Below are positions 24,585 to 31,607 of a stretch of 64,000 bases of DNA, piece by piece. Every line of letters begins with the position of its first letter. The first letter of the stretch is position 1. The notes beneath the pieces were generated by a model that ran no database searches, had not been told where the DNA came from, and saw only the letters and a program-made list of their open reading frames with translations. Made by a program: the position numbers and the translations under genes. This DNA is from a virus: positions 62,001 to 126,000 of the IMG/VR virus record IMGVR_UViG_3300031746_000002; one strand, 5' to 3'.

Positions 24585-26516
24585 ATGGCAAAGTTAGAAG
24601 ATTTTAGTGAAGCACAAAAAAAACGTGCTATAGAACGTTTGGAAAAATTAAATCCTTTAAGTCTTAAAAGGCCTTTACATAAGGGTGAAGAAAATATAGC
24701 TTCTAAAGTAGAGGAACAAATATTTAAAAGACAGGCAGCATTGAAAAGAGAAGCTGGAGACTCTTATTCATTTTCAATGGATTCTACAGCAGGTGTTTCA
24801 AGAGTACCCATTCTATTTGTAGACCCACTATTTGACCCAGTCTTGTTGTTATTTCCTACAGGCGATCTTGAACAATTAAATAAACGGTTACGACATTATT
24901 ATATGTATCATTATTTAGTAGGGAATTTAATAGACCTACACAGCGAATTTCCATTGTCTGATCATGTGCTTGAATGTGAAGATGATAGCATAAAGAAATA
25001 TTACAATGATTTCAAAGACAGAATAGGTGCATTAGATATAATGACACAACAGTTAAGAGGTTATCATTTATTGGGAGAAGCAGTACATTATGGGAACTGG
25101 GATAACAATAACTTTGAATGGGAAAGCTTCACACAGTTCCAGCCAGAAGATATAGAATTGATGGATACGTTTGTAAGTCAACCAGTATTCTTCTTGAAAG
25201 TAAAGAAAGACTCTGAAATAGGAAAGATAGTAAACAACACTTCAGATATGGTAGCAAGAGCAATCACTGAATTACTTCCAGATAAATTAGTATCAGCAGC
25301 AAGGACAGGAAGAAGGGTGCATCTCGATTCAAGCCGAGTTTTGTACTTTGCTAATAAGCCAGAAGGAAGTATGAAGCGTGGACATTCATTGCTTAAAAGA
25401 TGTTTGAAAGATCTAGTGCATGAAGATAGGTTAAGGTTACTTCAACAGAGTTTTATTGAAAGACATTCAAAGCCAATTAAGATATTTAAAGTGGGTTCAA
25501 AAGAACTTGGTTGGATCCCATCAGACAGGCATATGGTGAAACTGCAGAAGTTACTTGCGCAAGCAGCAAATGACCCTGATTTCAATTTAATATATCACCC
25601 ATTCTTAGAGGTTGATTATGTAGGGACAAAAGAAAAGATCACAAACCTCAGTGAAGAATTCGATGATGTACAGAAAAAGATTATGGTAGGATTATTTGCT
25701 AATGATGCATTAGTGCATGGGGAAGCCACTACTTACGCATCTAGTACTGTTCAGCTTAAAATCATAATGTATAGATACTTAGCACAGAGGGCGAAGCTGG
25801 AGAACCTTTGGAAGTATAGAGTGTATCTACCATTAGCAATGAAGAGGGGATTTGTAAGAAGGAGTAAAGCAGAGATAGATCACAATCTACGAATTAATAG
25901 TAAGCTTGATAAATATATAAAGGTTAAAGGACAGGATAGATTAATTGAAGCAGAATTTGTAACAGGTTCTCAAGGACAGAGACTTAATGGTGATGATGGT
26001 AAACCTTTATTAAGGATAGGGAATTCTGTTTATAGAGGCAGTGAATATGATAAATATATAATCCCAGAATATATTTGGCAGAAGAGGAACTTAGTAGACA
26101 GTTCATCTGAAAGGGACATGTTAAGACAACTTAGAGATAATAGTGAAATTCCATTTGAGATGATTGCAGATGCAATGGGTTGGGATATGAAGCATATTGA
26201 AGACATGCTTAAGAAAGAACAGTCAACAGTATTTGATCCAAAATACCGTGCAATAGTAGATGAAAAAACAAAAGATGATGATGCTTATAAAGAGCAGATA
26301 CTTTTAAAGAAGACTCCAGAAGAGGCATTGAAAGAATTAGAAAGACAAAAGCAGAAAGAGAAAGCACCAGTGGTTGAACAAGAAACAGCAGAACAACCTG
26401 AATTAAAAATTCCTGCTAAAGAAGAGACCCCAGAATTACCGCCAGAAGAGGGCGAAAAGAAAGAACCAAAGAAACCCCGAACACCAGTAGGTGGCGAGGA
26501 AACGATAAAGGAATAA
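24585..26516 (+). CDS. Portal protein
   Basis: 643 residues. The large central domain has the helix-rich clip/stem pattern of portals (D-L-E-Q-L-N-K-R-L-R-H-Y-Y, L-L-G-E-A-V-H-Y-G-N-W, G-H-S-L-L-K-R-C-L-K-D-L) and an acidic Pro-rich C-terminus. A-A-L-K-R-E-A-G at 51-58 matches the putative processing site. It forms the packaging vertex with terminase. Residues 300-346 recur in a small separate protein at 28791. The assignment rests on size, position and pattern rather than an exact family match. Confidence 0.8.
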   Translation: MAKLEDFSEAQKKRAIERLEKLNPLSLKRPLHKGEENIASKVEEQIFKRQAALKREAGDSYSFSMDSTAGVSRVPILFVDPLFDPVLLLFPTGDLEQLNKRLRHYYMYHYLVGNLIDLHSEFPLSDHVLECEDDSIKKYYNDFKDRIGALDIMTQQLRGYHLLGEAVHYGNWDNNNFEWESFTQFQPEDIELMDTFVSQPVFFLKVKKDSEIGKIVNNTSDMVARAITELLPDKLVSAARTGRRVHLDSSRVLYFANKPEGSMKRGHSLLKRCLKDLVHEDRLRLLQQSFIERHSKPIKIFKVGSKELGWIPSDRHMVKLQKLLAQAANDPDFNLIYHPFLEVDYVGTKEKITNLSEEFDDVQKKIMVGLFANDALVHGEATTYASSTVQLKIIMYRYLAQRAKLENLWKYRVYLPLAMKRGFVRRSKAEIDHNLRINSKLDKYIKVKGQDRLIEAEFVTGSQGQRLNGDDGKPLLRIGNSVYRGSEYDKYIIPEYIWQKRNLVDSSSERDMLRQLRDNSEIPFEMIADAMGWDMKHIEDMLKKEQSTVFDPKYRAIVDEKTKDDDAYKEQILLKKTPEEALKELERQKQKEKAPVVEQETAEQPELKIPAKEETPELPPEEGEKKEPKKPRTPVGGEETIKE

Positions 26517-26519
26517 ACG

Positions 26520-26672
26520 ATGAATGGTATACTCATTCCTGTTGTAACAATCATAATTGGTAGTGATGGTAAAGAATATACGACAGTTAGAACAATATTC
26601 TATACAGCTGATTATTCAACTCGTAATTGGTTAGATGAGGACTGCTATGAAATTAATAATCAAGAGCCATGA
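26520..26672 (+). CDS. Hypothetical small protein
   Basis: 50 residues starting I-L-I-P-V-V-T-I-I-I-G, beta-like then charged. RBS AAGGA is present. It overlaps the ubiquitin-like gene by 26 bp in another frame, which would make it a coupling leader. Not recognised. Confidence 0.5.
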   Translation: MNGILIPVVTIIIGSDGKEYTTVRTIFYTADYSTRNWLDEDCYEINNQEP

Positions 26673-26880
26673 GGGTGAATTTGAAGTTGATACATCAGAC
26701 ACAATAACAATTGGAGAATTAGTAGAAGTAGCAAGAAAACATTTCAAGCTTCAAAAACGCGGACATTATGTGTTAGGTAAGTTCAATCACGTATCCGTTG
26801 AATTTATGGCTTCATCAAGATTATCAGAGTTATGTTTAAAAGATAATGATGTGTTAATCTTTGAAAACTATACAAGTTAA
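26647..26880 (+). CDS. Ubiquitin-fold-like (beta-grasp) small protein
   Basis: 77 residues from the ATG at 26647 (GAGG eight bases upstream; ATG 26635 is possible). The pattern M-K-L-I-I-K-S-H-E-G-E-F-E-V, D-T-I-T-I-G-E-L-V-E-V-A, Y-V-L-G, then S-R-L-S-E-L-C-L-K-D-N-D-V-L-I-F follows the beta-hairpin, helix and late strands of ubiquitin-like domains, and the length is right. It lacks a C-terminal Gly-Gly, so conjugation is unlikely. No E1/E2 or JAB protease gene is in the window. It precedes the acyl-carrier-like gene. Confidence 0.55.
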   Translation: MKLIIKSHEGEFEVDTSDTITIGELVEVARKHFKLQKRGHYVLGKFNHVSVEFMASSRLSELCLKDNDVLIFENYTS

Positions 26881-26888
26881 CAAAAAAG

Positions 26889-26903
26889 GCTTAATAATAA
26901 GAT
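26889..26903 (+). repeat. Recurrent intergenic motif GCTTAATAAT
   Basis: GCTTAATAATAAGAT in the gap before the acyl-carrier-like gene. Related copies (GCTTA-A/T/G-TAAT) lie at 2001, 7011, 33433, 42158, 45184 and 47902, each shortly upstream of an RBS and start. Function unknown. Confidence 0.55.
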
Positions 26904-26921
26904 AAGCATAGGAGGGATTCA

Positions 26922-27167
26922 ATGAGTCAGGTTGAAGAAAGAGTAAAAGACTTGATTGATGAATTGTCAGGAATAAGTGGAAATGAAATAGTTTCTACTG
27001 ATCGTATTGAAGAAGATTTATGCATTGATGAATTAGATAAAGTAGAATTGATGATGTCTATTGAAGATGAATTTGTGCTAGATGGAATATCAGATGAAGA
27101 TACTGAGAAAATAAAAACAGTGCAAGACTTAGTGGATTATGTAGAGAAGAATAAACAAGATGAATAA
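26922..27167 (+). CDS. Acyl carrier protein-like, phosphopantetheine serine replaced by Glu
   Basis: 81 residues aligning along the whole length with bacterial ACP: V-E-E-R-V-K-D-L-I-D-E-L, then E-E-D-L-C-I-D-E-L-D-K-V-E-L-M-M-S-I-E-D-E-F, then T-V-Q-D-L-V-D-Y-V. Where ACPs have D-S-L, this has D-E-L (Glu37, codon GAA at 27030). It cannot carry the 4'-phosphopantetheine arm, so it is probably a binding mimic rather than an acyl carrier. AGGAGGG RBS; 8-bp overlap with the next gene. Confidence 0.85.
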   Translation: MSQVEERVKDLIDELSGISGNEIVSTDRIEEDLCIDELDKVELMMSIEDEFVLDGISDEDTEKIKTVQDLVDYVEKNKQDE

Positions 27168-27384
27168 TAGAATGACTGCATCAGAATACCTTAATACTCA
27201 TTGCCCTTGCGGAATGAAACTTGATAGTACTTCTACCATTCCTTCTTATCTTCAAACTATATATCATAATAATGAAATAGTTTATGCAATTTGTATGCAT
27301 GGGCATGTAGTAATTGATAAACTAAATAAAGGAGAGAACAATGAAAATCGAAACAAGGAAGAAGCGGACATTCAAAGCACATGA
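27160..27384 (+). CDS. Hypothetical Cys/His protein
   Basis: 74 residues with H-C-P-C-G near residue 14 and I-C-M-H-G-H-V later, perhaps one zinc site. It overlaps the acyl-carrier-like gene by 8 bp and the next gene by 44 bp. No family recognised. Confidence 0.6.
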   Translation: MNNRMTASEYLNTHCPCGMKLDSTSTIPSYLQTIYHNNEIVYAICMHGHVVIDKLNKGENNENRNKEEADIQST

Positions 27385-27550
27385 AGAAACAGTAATTGTA
27401 TTAGAGTCATTTGATGAAATAGCATTCATGAGGGATATAGTCGATGCATATATCTTTACAACTACAAGCGATGAACTGCAGCCCACAGCAACAAGAGAAA
27501 GATTCGTTAATGATTTAAAAGCTCTTTGCGAATCAAAACTAAAAGAATAA
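27341..27550 (+). CDS. Hypothetical small protein
   Basis: 69 residues with a basic start and then a helical acidic body. The RBS AAAGGAGAG lies inside the preceding gene, fixing this start despite the 44-bp overlap. Not recognised. Confidence 0.65.
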   Translation: MKIETRKKRTFKAHEETVIVLESFDEIAFMRDIVDAYIFTTTSDELQPTATRERFVNDLKALCESKLKE

Positions 27551-27551
27551 C

Positions 27552-27818
27552 ATGCAACTTACTCATTGTTTAAATTGCACAAAGAAAATTCCTAAGTCAA
27601 AGCAGAAACAAGGACTTCGGATATACTGCACTAAATGCAGTAAGATAGTAAATAAAAAACAGATTAGTAAAAGGGTTATGAAGTTTTATATATTTCACCC
27701 TGAAAAGAAATATAGATGGTGTAAAGTTTGTCAATCATATGGAATGCGACGTAAGATTAAAGATGGAATTAAAATATATCATTGCAAAAATTGTAATGAG
27801 ACATGGAGCAGAAAATGA
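27552..27818 (+). CDS. Zinc-ribbon protein
   Basis: 88 residues, very basic, with four CxxC pairs: C-L-N-C, C-T-K-C, C-K-V-C and C-K-N-C, giving two zinc knuckles. Likely nucleic-acid binding. No RBS is obvious before the start, 1 bp after the preceding stop. Confidence 0.65.
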   Translation: MQLTHCLNCTKKIPKSKQKQGLRIYCTKCSKIVNKKQISKRVMKFYIFHPEKKYRWCKVCQSYGMRRKIKDGIKIYHCKNCNETWSRK

Positions 27819-28225
27819 AAACAATAACATCAGATATAATCATTGATCTAATTGCAATAGGATTAGTATTAACAACTGTAACATTAGTTGGCTGTATTCA
27901 TCGACCAGCAACAACTATCACTACTACTGTAAGTACAGGAGCAGTGCATGTTGATGTGCCTATAAACAATACAGGGGTTGACGCCAGTTCAGCAACAATA
28001 AATGCTAATGATAATAAGGTAGGGGTCAATGATAACAAAGCAGGCGTCAATGATAACGTAGTAAAGGATAATAAGGTTTATATAGAACACATAGTTTATG
28101 TCCCATCAGCTACTGTAGTAGGAGTAATAGGAACATTGAAACCGTGGCAGTTCATTTTTATTGTGTTAGTTTTAGCTGTAGTTGGTATAATATGTTTTAT
28201 GATTTATATTAATAAAAAAAAATAA
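27815..28225 (+). CDS. Lipobox + C-terminal membrane segment; candidate unimolecular spanin
   Basis: 136 residues from the ATG at 27815 (ATGA overlap). The N-terminal hydrophobic stretch ends T-L-V-G-C (Cys27), a lipobox. The periplasmic-type middle is Thr/Asn-rich with tandem N-D-N-K-V/A-G-V repeats (around 27999-28065). Near the end is one transmembrane helix (F-I-F-I-V-L-V-L-A-V-V-G-I-I) followed by K-K-K. Outer-membrane lipid anchor plus inner-membrane helix is the u-spanin layout, which fuses membranes at lysis in Gram-negative hosts. The n-region is weakly basic, and no endolysin or holin is clearly adjacent. Confidence 0.5.
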   Translation: MKTITSDIIIDLIAIGLVLTTVTLVGCIHRPATTITTTVSTGAVHVDVPINNTGVDASSATINANDNKVGVNDNKAGVNDNVVKDNKVYIEHIVYVPSATVVGVIGTLKPWQFIFIVLVLAVVGIICFMIYINKKK

Positions 28226-28235
28226 AGGAGGATTT

Positions 28236-28487
28236 ATGGTAAGAGGAAAGTTTGTAGTTACACAGATCAACATTTATAAAGGAAGTAAAAAAGAAGGAGA
28301 CAAGTGGGTTGAATGCGAAGGTAGGACAATTTATTTAAGTCCAGTAATGGAAGGATCAAAAGAGAATGAAATATTTGGCAATGCAAGTCCATGTGGAAAA
28401 ATTGAAATATCTATTTTAAATTCAGATGCATTTAATCAGTTTGAATGGAATAAAGAATACTATGTCGATTTTACAAAGGCAGAATAA
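28236..28487 (+). CDS. Conserved small phage protein
   Basis: 83 residues: M-V-R-G-K-F-V-V-T-Q-I start, T-I-Y-L-S-P-V middle, then G-K-I-E-I-S-I-L-N and E-Y-Y-V-D-F-T at the end. This all-beta pattern recurs in many phage genomes. Function unknown. RBS AAAGGAGG. Confidence 0.75.
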   Translation: MVRGKFVVTQINIYKGSKKEGDKWVECEGRTIYLSPVMEGSKENEIFGNASPCGKIEISILNSDAFNQFEWNKEYYVDFTKAE

Positions 28488-28733
28488 ATGAAAGTAAAAG
28501 TTTGCGTTACTATTCCTTCAAATCTTTATATCTTAATGGAAGCATTCAGAAAAAAGATTAAGATGACAAGAAGTAAGTTCATTGAAAAAGCAATCAACAA
28601 TTTCTTGGGCCCTACATATGACATAAAAGAATTGAAGAAATGGAAGAAAGTTTACAAAGCATTAGAGAAAGACGATATAATAACCAGCAGGGAAATGATG
28701 AAGATAGTAAACAAAACATTACCAAAGAAATAA
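28488..28733 (+). CDS. Ribbon-helix-helix (CopG-like) DNA-binding protein
   Basis: 81 residues. A short strand (K-V-K-V-C-V-T-I-P) then two helices (L-Y-I-L-M-E-A-F-R-K-K and T-R-S-K-F-I-E-K-A-I-N-N-F-L) fit the ribbon-helix-helix fold of small repressors and antitoxins. The basic C-terminal helix adds charge. It could be the binder of the palindrome in the phage's repeated promoter; no direct evidence. Confidence 0.65.
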   Translation: MKVKVCVTIPSNLYILMEAFRKKIKMTRSKFIEKAINNFLGPTYDIKELKKWKKVYKALEKDDIITSREMMKIVNKTLPKK

Positions 28734-28790
28734 ATGTTTACCCGATACAAAAATATAAATAAAAAAACTAGGGTAAAAAAGGAGAACAAA

Positions 28791-29102
28791 ATGGAAACAG
28801 ATGCAGAAATTATTAAAGGGTTAGAAATGAAGAACAAGAAGTTAGTAGAGCGAAATGATGAACTACAAAAAGAAAAGCAAGATTTACAAGCAACAGTAGA
28901 TGAGTTATATGTACCATTAGCATTTGAGTATAAAGAAGGAAGAAAAACATTGCTAATAAAACTTGGATCAAAAGAACGTGGTTGGTTTCCAAGCGGTAGA
29001 CATTTTGCAGCAGCACAGAAACAATTCAAAGCTTGTATGTTGGATAAGAAATTCAATATCATATTATATCACTATGCTATTGAAACACAAATAGTAGAAT
29101 AA
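28791..29102 (+). CDS. Small coiled-coil protein carrying a portal-protein segment
   Basis: 103 residues from the ATG at 28791 (AAAAAAGGAGA RBS; an upstream Met at 28734 has none). Residues 1-45 are a coiled coil. Residues 55-102 (K-L-G-S-K-E-R-G-W-F-P-S-G-R-H ... F-N-I-I-L-Y-H) match portal residues 300-346 (K-V-G-S-K-E-L-G-W-I-P-S-D-R-H ... F-N-L-I-Y-H) with one gap. It probably arose by duplication from the portal gene and may bind portal or its partners. Function unknown. Confidence 0.75.
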   Translation: METDAEIIKGLEMKNKKLVERNDELQKEKQDLQATVDELYVPLAFEYKEGRKTLLIKLGSKERGWFPSGRHFAAAQKQFKACMLDKKFNIILYHYAIETQIVE

Positions 29103-29103
29103 A

Positions 29104-29178
29104 CGGGGTATAGCTCAGTTGGCTAGAGCACACGGTTTGGGGCCGTGGGGTCCGTCAGTTCGAATCTGACTACCCCGA
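29104..29178 (+). tRNA. tRNA-Pro (anticodon TGG)
   Basis: The acceptor CGGGGTA/TACCCCG folds fully, the D arm is GCTC/GAGC, and anticodon stem CACGG/CCGTG has loop TTTGGGG (anticodon TGG). The T arm GTCAG/CTGAC has loop TTCGAAT, and the discriminator is A. CCA is not encoded. It reads CCA/CCN codons, common in these genes. A homing endonuclease gene follows at once, a frequent insertion site type. Confidence 0.93.
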
Positions 29179-29194
29179 TTTAAAAGGAAGATTT

Positions 29195-29839
29195 ATGCCA
29201 AAAGGACAAATTGCTTGGAATAAAGGATTAACAAAAGAAACAGATGAGCGAGTTGCATTAATAGGAAAAAGCTCGGGTAGGACAAGAATAGGAATGGTAG
29301 GATCGTTTAAAGGAAAACATCATTCTAAACAATCACGTAAAAAAATTAGTAAGAAAATGATGGGTATGGTACATTCTAAAGAACGTCGTTTAAATGAAAG
29401 TAAAGGATATAATCATTCTGAGCAGCATCGTCTTAAAATAAGTATAGCAGCAGCTAAACAAGCTATACAAAATAAACAAGATCATAAATGGAGTTGGGGT
29501 AAATCGGGTTGGTTTTATTCTAAAAAGAATAATAAAAGATTTAGATATTTATCTAGTATTGAATTACAATGTTTAAAATTTTTAGAAAGTAAAGAAGATG
29601 TTTTAAAATATCAAACTAATCCATTAAGAATACTTTATACATATCAAATGCAACAAAGAAATTATATACCCGATATTTTGGTTGAATATAATAATGGTAA
29701 AAAAATATTAATAGAAGTAAAGCATAATAAAGGTTTGAAGAATAATATAGTTCAAATTAAAGCAAAAGCAGCTATAAAATATTGTAAAGAAAATAATATG
29801 GAATATAAATTTTATACAGAGTCTAAATTGCTGATGTAG
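29195..29839 (+). CDS. Free-standing homing endonuclease, paralogue of the one at 13088
   Basis: 214 residues. It opens A-W-N-K-G-L-T-K-E-T-D-E-R, the same NUMOD3 unit as in the 13088 protein, then has K-G-K-H-H-S-K-Q-S-R and further repeats. The C-terminal nuclease core is Y-I-P-D-I-L-V, then I-L-I-E-V-K-H, then K-A-A-I-K-Y-C-K-E-N-N. It is shorter, with fewer DNA-binding repeats. Inserted directly behind tRNA-Pro; likely mobile. Confidence 0.8.
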   Translation: MPKGQIAWNKGLTKETDERVALIGKSSGRTRIGMVGSFKGKHHSKQSRKKISKKMMGMVHSKERRLNESKGYNHSEQHRLKISIAAAKQAIQNKQDHKWSWGKSGWFYSKKNNKRFRYLSSIELQCLKFLESKEDVLKYQTNPLRILYTYQMQQRNYIPDILVEYNNGKKILIEVKHNKGLKNNIVQIKAKAAIKYCKENNMEYKFYTESKLLM

Positions 29840-29844
29840 CTTAT

Positions 29845-30423
29845 ATGAAAAGTAAACTTATAGAAGATGATTTTATAGATAACATTCCGCATGAGCAGAA
29901 TAAAATAGGTGCAAAAATGAGTGCTGATATAATTAAGGAAATCATAATAATCAGACAATGCAGTAAATGTGGATCATTAGATGTAACACCAGTTCCTGGC
30001 GATAATGTAATGTATACATGTAATGAATGTAGTGAAGAGATGGTACCTACAGAAACAACAAAAGAAGAACTTAAAAAAGAGGAGACGAAAATGGTAAAGG
30101 AAGAAAAGAAAGGTTGCAGTGAATGCGGCGATAAAGTTCTTGCTAAAGGATTATGCAGCAAACATTACTATTCGCCTGCATCAGTGCTTTTAATGGATGT
30201 GCAAAAAGGTGGTGTTGGACATAATCCTGTGCCTGCAGGACAATGCCCTATAGCAAAACCTGGTGATAAGATTAGGATTAAGCAAGTCGATGAAGTTGGC
30301 AGATATAAATTACTTCCTGTAAAAACTTGTGCTACATGTATACATATGCATGTTTGTTTTATACTTCAAGCAAATAAAAAAATAGATATACATGAAGTAG
30401 TATGCGAAAATCATAAGGAGTAA
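29845..30423 (+). CDS. Double zinc-finger protein with internal start at 30091
   Basis: 192 residues. The N-terminal ribbon is C-S-K-C-G ... C-N-E-C. After a charged linker, an in-frame ATG (30091) follows GAGGAGACGAAA. The C-terminal part has C-S-E-C-G ... C-S-K-H-Y-Y and C-A-T-C-I-H-M-H-V-C, a second zinc domain. It may be produced as full and short forms. Function unknown. Confidence 0.7.
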   Translation: MKSKLIEDDFIDNIPHEQNKIGAKMSADIIKEIIIIRQCSKCGSLDVTPVPGDNVMYTCNECSEEMVPTETTKEELKKEETKMVKEEKKGCSECGDKVLAKGLCSKHYYSPASVLLMDVQKGGVGHNPVPAGQCPIAKPGDKIRIKQVDEVGRYKLLPVKTCATCIHMHVCFILQANKKIDIHEVVCENHKE

Positions 30424-30428
30424 CGAAA

Positions 30429-30932
30429 ATGAAAAAACGAAAAGTAGGATTTGAAAAATATTTAACAGAAACTTTAGATGCAGACATAGAAAGCAAAGAA
30501 TTGTTTTTAAAGTTGTTTTACAAGCAACCTGTTACAACACAATTAGCAATGTTTCGTAAAGGAATGGGGTTATCCCAAGTAACATTAAGCAACAAAGCAA
30601 AGTTAAAACAATCAGGTGTAGCTAGGTTTGAGAAAGCAGAAGCAAATCCAAGAGTACAAACTATAGAAAAAATAGCAAAAGCATTGGGAGCTAAAGTAAT
30701 TTTGGCTACTCCACGAATGATCGATGTTTTAATTAACAAGGAATTATTGGCACAAGGCGAAGCATATTTTTCTAGTATAGTTTTTGGTAAGAAAAATATT
30801 AAACTTGAAGATTATGTTTCTGATAAATTTAAAAAACCAGCAGATAAAAAACGGTTAGATAAAGAGTATTGTCTAGCAAAGAAAGAACTCGAAAGAGTAG
30901 AAGCAAAGAATAAAATTAAAAGGAGGAAGTAA
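30429..30932 (+). CDS. XRE-family HTH protein
   Basis: 167 residues. A classic HTH (L-A-M-F-R-K-G-M-G-L-S-Q-V-T-L-S-N-K-A ... Q-S-G-V-A-R-F-E-K-A-E-A-N-P) is followed by T-I-E-K-I-A-K-A-L-G-A-K-V, as in HigA/Xre antitoxin-like regulators. A ~75-residue basic C-terminal extension follows. No toxin partner is visible. A regulator of phage gene expression is likely. Confidence 0.85.
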   Translation: MKKRKVGFEKYLTETLDADIESKELFLKLFYKQPVTTQLAMFRKGMGLSQVTLSNKAKLKQSGVARFEKAEANPRVQTIEKIAKALGAKVILATPRMIDVLINKELLAQGEAYFSSIVFGKKNIKLEDYVSDKFKKPADKKRLDKEYCLAKKELERVEAKNKIKRRK

Positions 30933-30935
30933 ACA

Positions 30936-31139
30936 GTGAAAGGAAAAGTCAAATGGTTCAATGAGTCCAAGGGTTATGGGTTCATCACAAGAGCAGATGA
31001 AGGTGGAGATGTATTCGTGCATTACAGCAGTCTTATTACTGACGGTTTCAAAACATTAGCTGAGGGACAAAATGTTGAGTTTGAAACTGAAGACACAGAG
31101 AAAGGATTAAAAGCAGTTAACGTTAAAGTTCTTAGCTAA
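30936..31139 (+). CDS. Cold-shock domain protein
   Basis: 67 residues, GTG start behind AGGAGG. RNP1 K-G-Y-G-F-I and RNP2 V-F-V-H-Y, with the K-G-K-V-K-W-F-N opening, are diagnostic of CspA-family RNA chaperones. Full family length. It probably melts mRNA structure during infection. Confidence 0.95.
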   Translation: MKGKVKWFNESKGYGFITRADEGGDVFVHYSSLITDGFKTLAEGQNVEFETEDTEKGLKAVNVKVLS

Positions 31140-31170
31140 TCGAAAAGAAAAACGATAAAAGGAGTAACCG

Positions 31171-31461
31171 ATGGCTTGGAAAAAAATAGTAGCTGAAAAG
31201 GCAGATAAGTTTTTTGCTATTCACAGCAAAAGACCCAATGTAGTTATTAATCCTTCTGTAACAGAACAAGAATTTATAAATGAGCATAAACATATTTATA
31301 ATCTTTTTGAGCCAGCAGAAGCAACGATACAAATGCAGAGGGTTATCAAATCATTTCATGATGGGGATTATACGATTTATGGAATGAGAGCTATTAAGCT
31401 TCCAGAACATGGGAATGATACTGTTGGGTATCAAAATTTTGATGGCTCTGTGAATACATAA
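31171..31461 (+). CDS. Hypothetical protein
   Basis: 96 residues, mixed fold, good RBS (AAAGGAG). It is the last gene before a long hairpin and the ligase promoter. No family recognised. Confidence 0.7.
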   Translation: MAWKKIVAEKADKFFAIHSKRPNVVINPSVTEQEFINEHKHIYNLFEPAEATIQMQRVIKSFHDGDYTIYGMRAIKLPEHGNDTVGYQNFDGSVNT

Positions 31462-31464
31462 ATG

Positions 31465-31519
31465 GCAAGGCAAACCTCTATTGTTTTTTGACTGATTTCA
31501 ATAGAATGATTTGCCTTGC
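31465..31519 (+). terminator. Hairpin terminator before the ligase promoter
   Basis: GCAAGGCAAA pairs perfectly with TTTGCCTTGC, extended inside by TCTATTG/CAATAGA. A TTTTTT run lies in the loop and CCTTTTG follows. It probably separates the upstream operon from the ligase unit; the weak 3' T-tract leaves efficiency uncertain. Confidence 0.65.
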
Positions 31520-31540
31520 GCCTTTTGTTGAATTATTTTG

Positions 31541-31569
31541 TTTACGTTTTCACCGAAATATGGTATAAT
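31541..31569 (+). promoter_or_regulatory. Promoter copy 1, with TTTTC-ACC-GAAA palindrome, upstream of ligA
   Basis: TTTACG and TATAAT are separated by 17 bases that hold TTTTCACCGAAAT. Three other copies (36885, 46595, 50555) keep the boxes, the spacing and the palindrome arms while the central triplet varies. Sigma70-type promoter; the palindrome may be an operator. Confidence 0.9.
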
Positions 31570-31607
31570 ATAACTAAGGAAACAAGATAAACCGAAAGGA
31601 GCAAAAC

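Noticed and set aside
28734-28790. Upstream Met start for the portal-segment protein
   Set aside because: No RBS precedes it, whereas AAAAAAGGAGA precedes the ATG at 28791.
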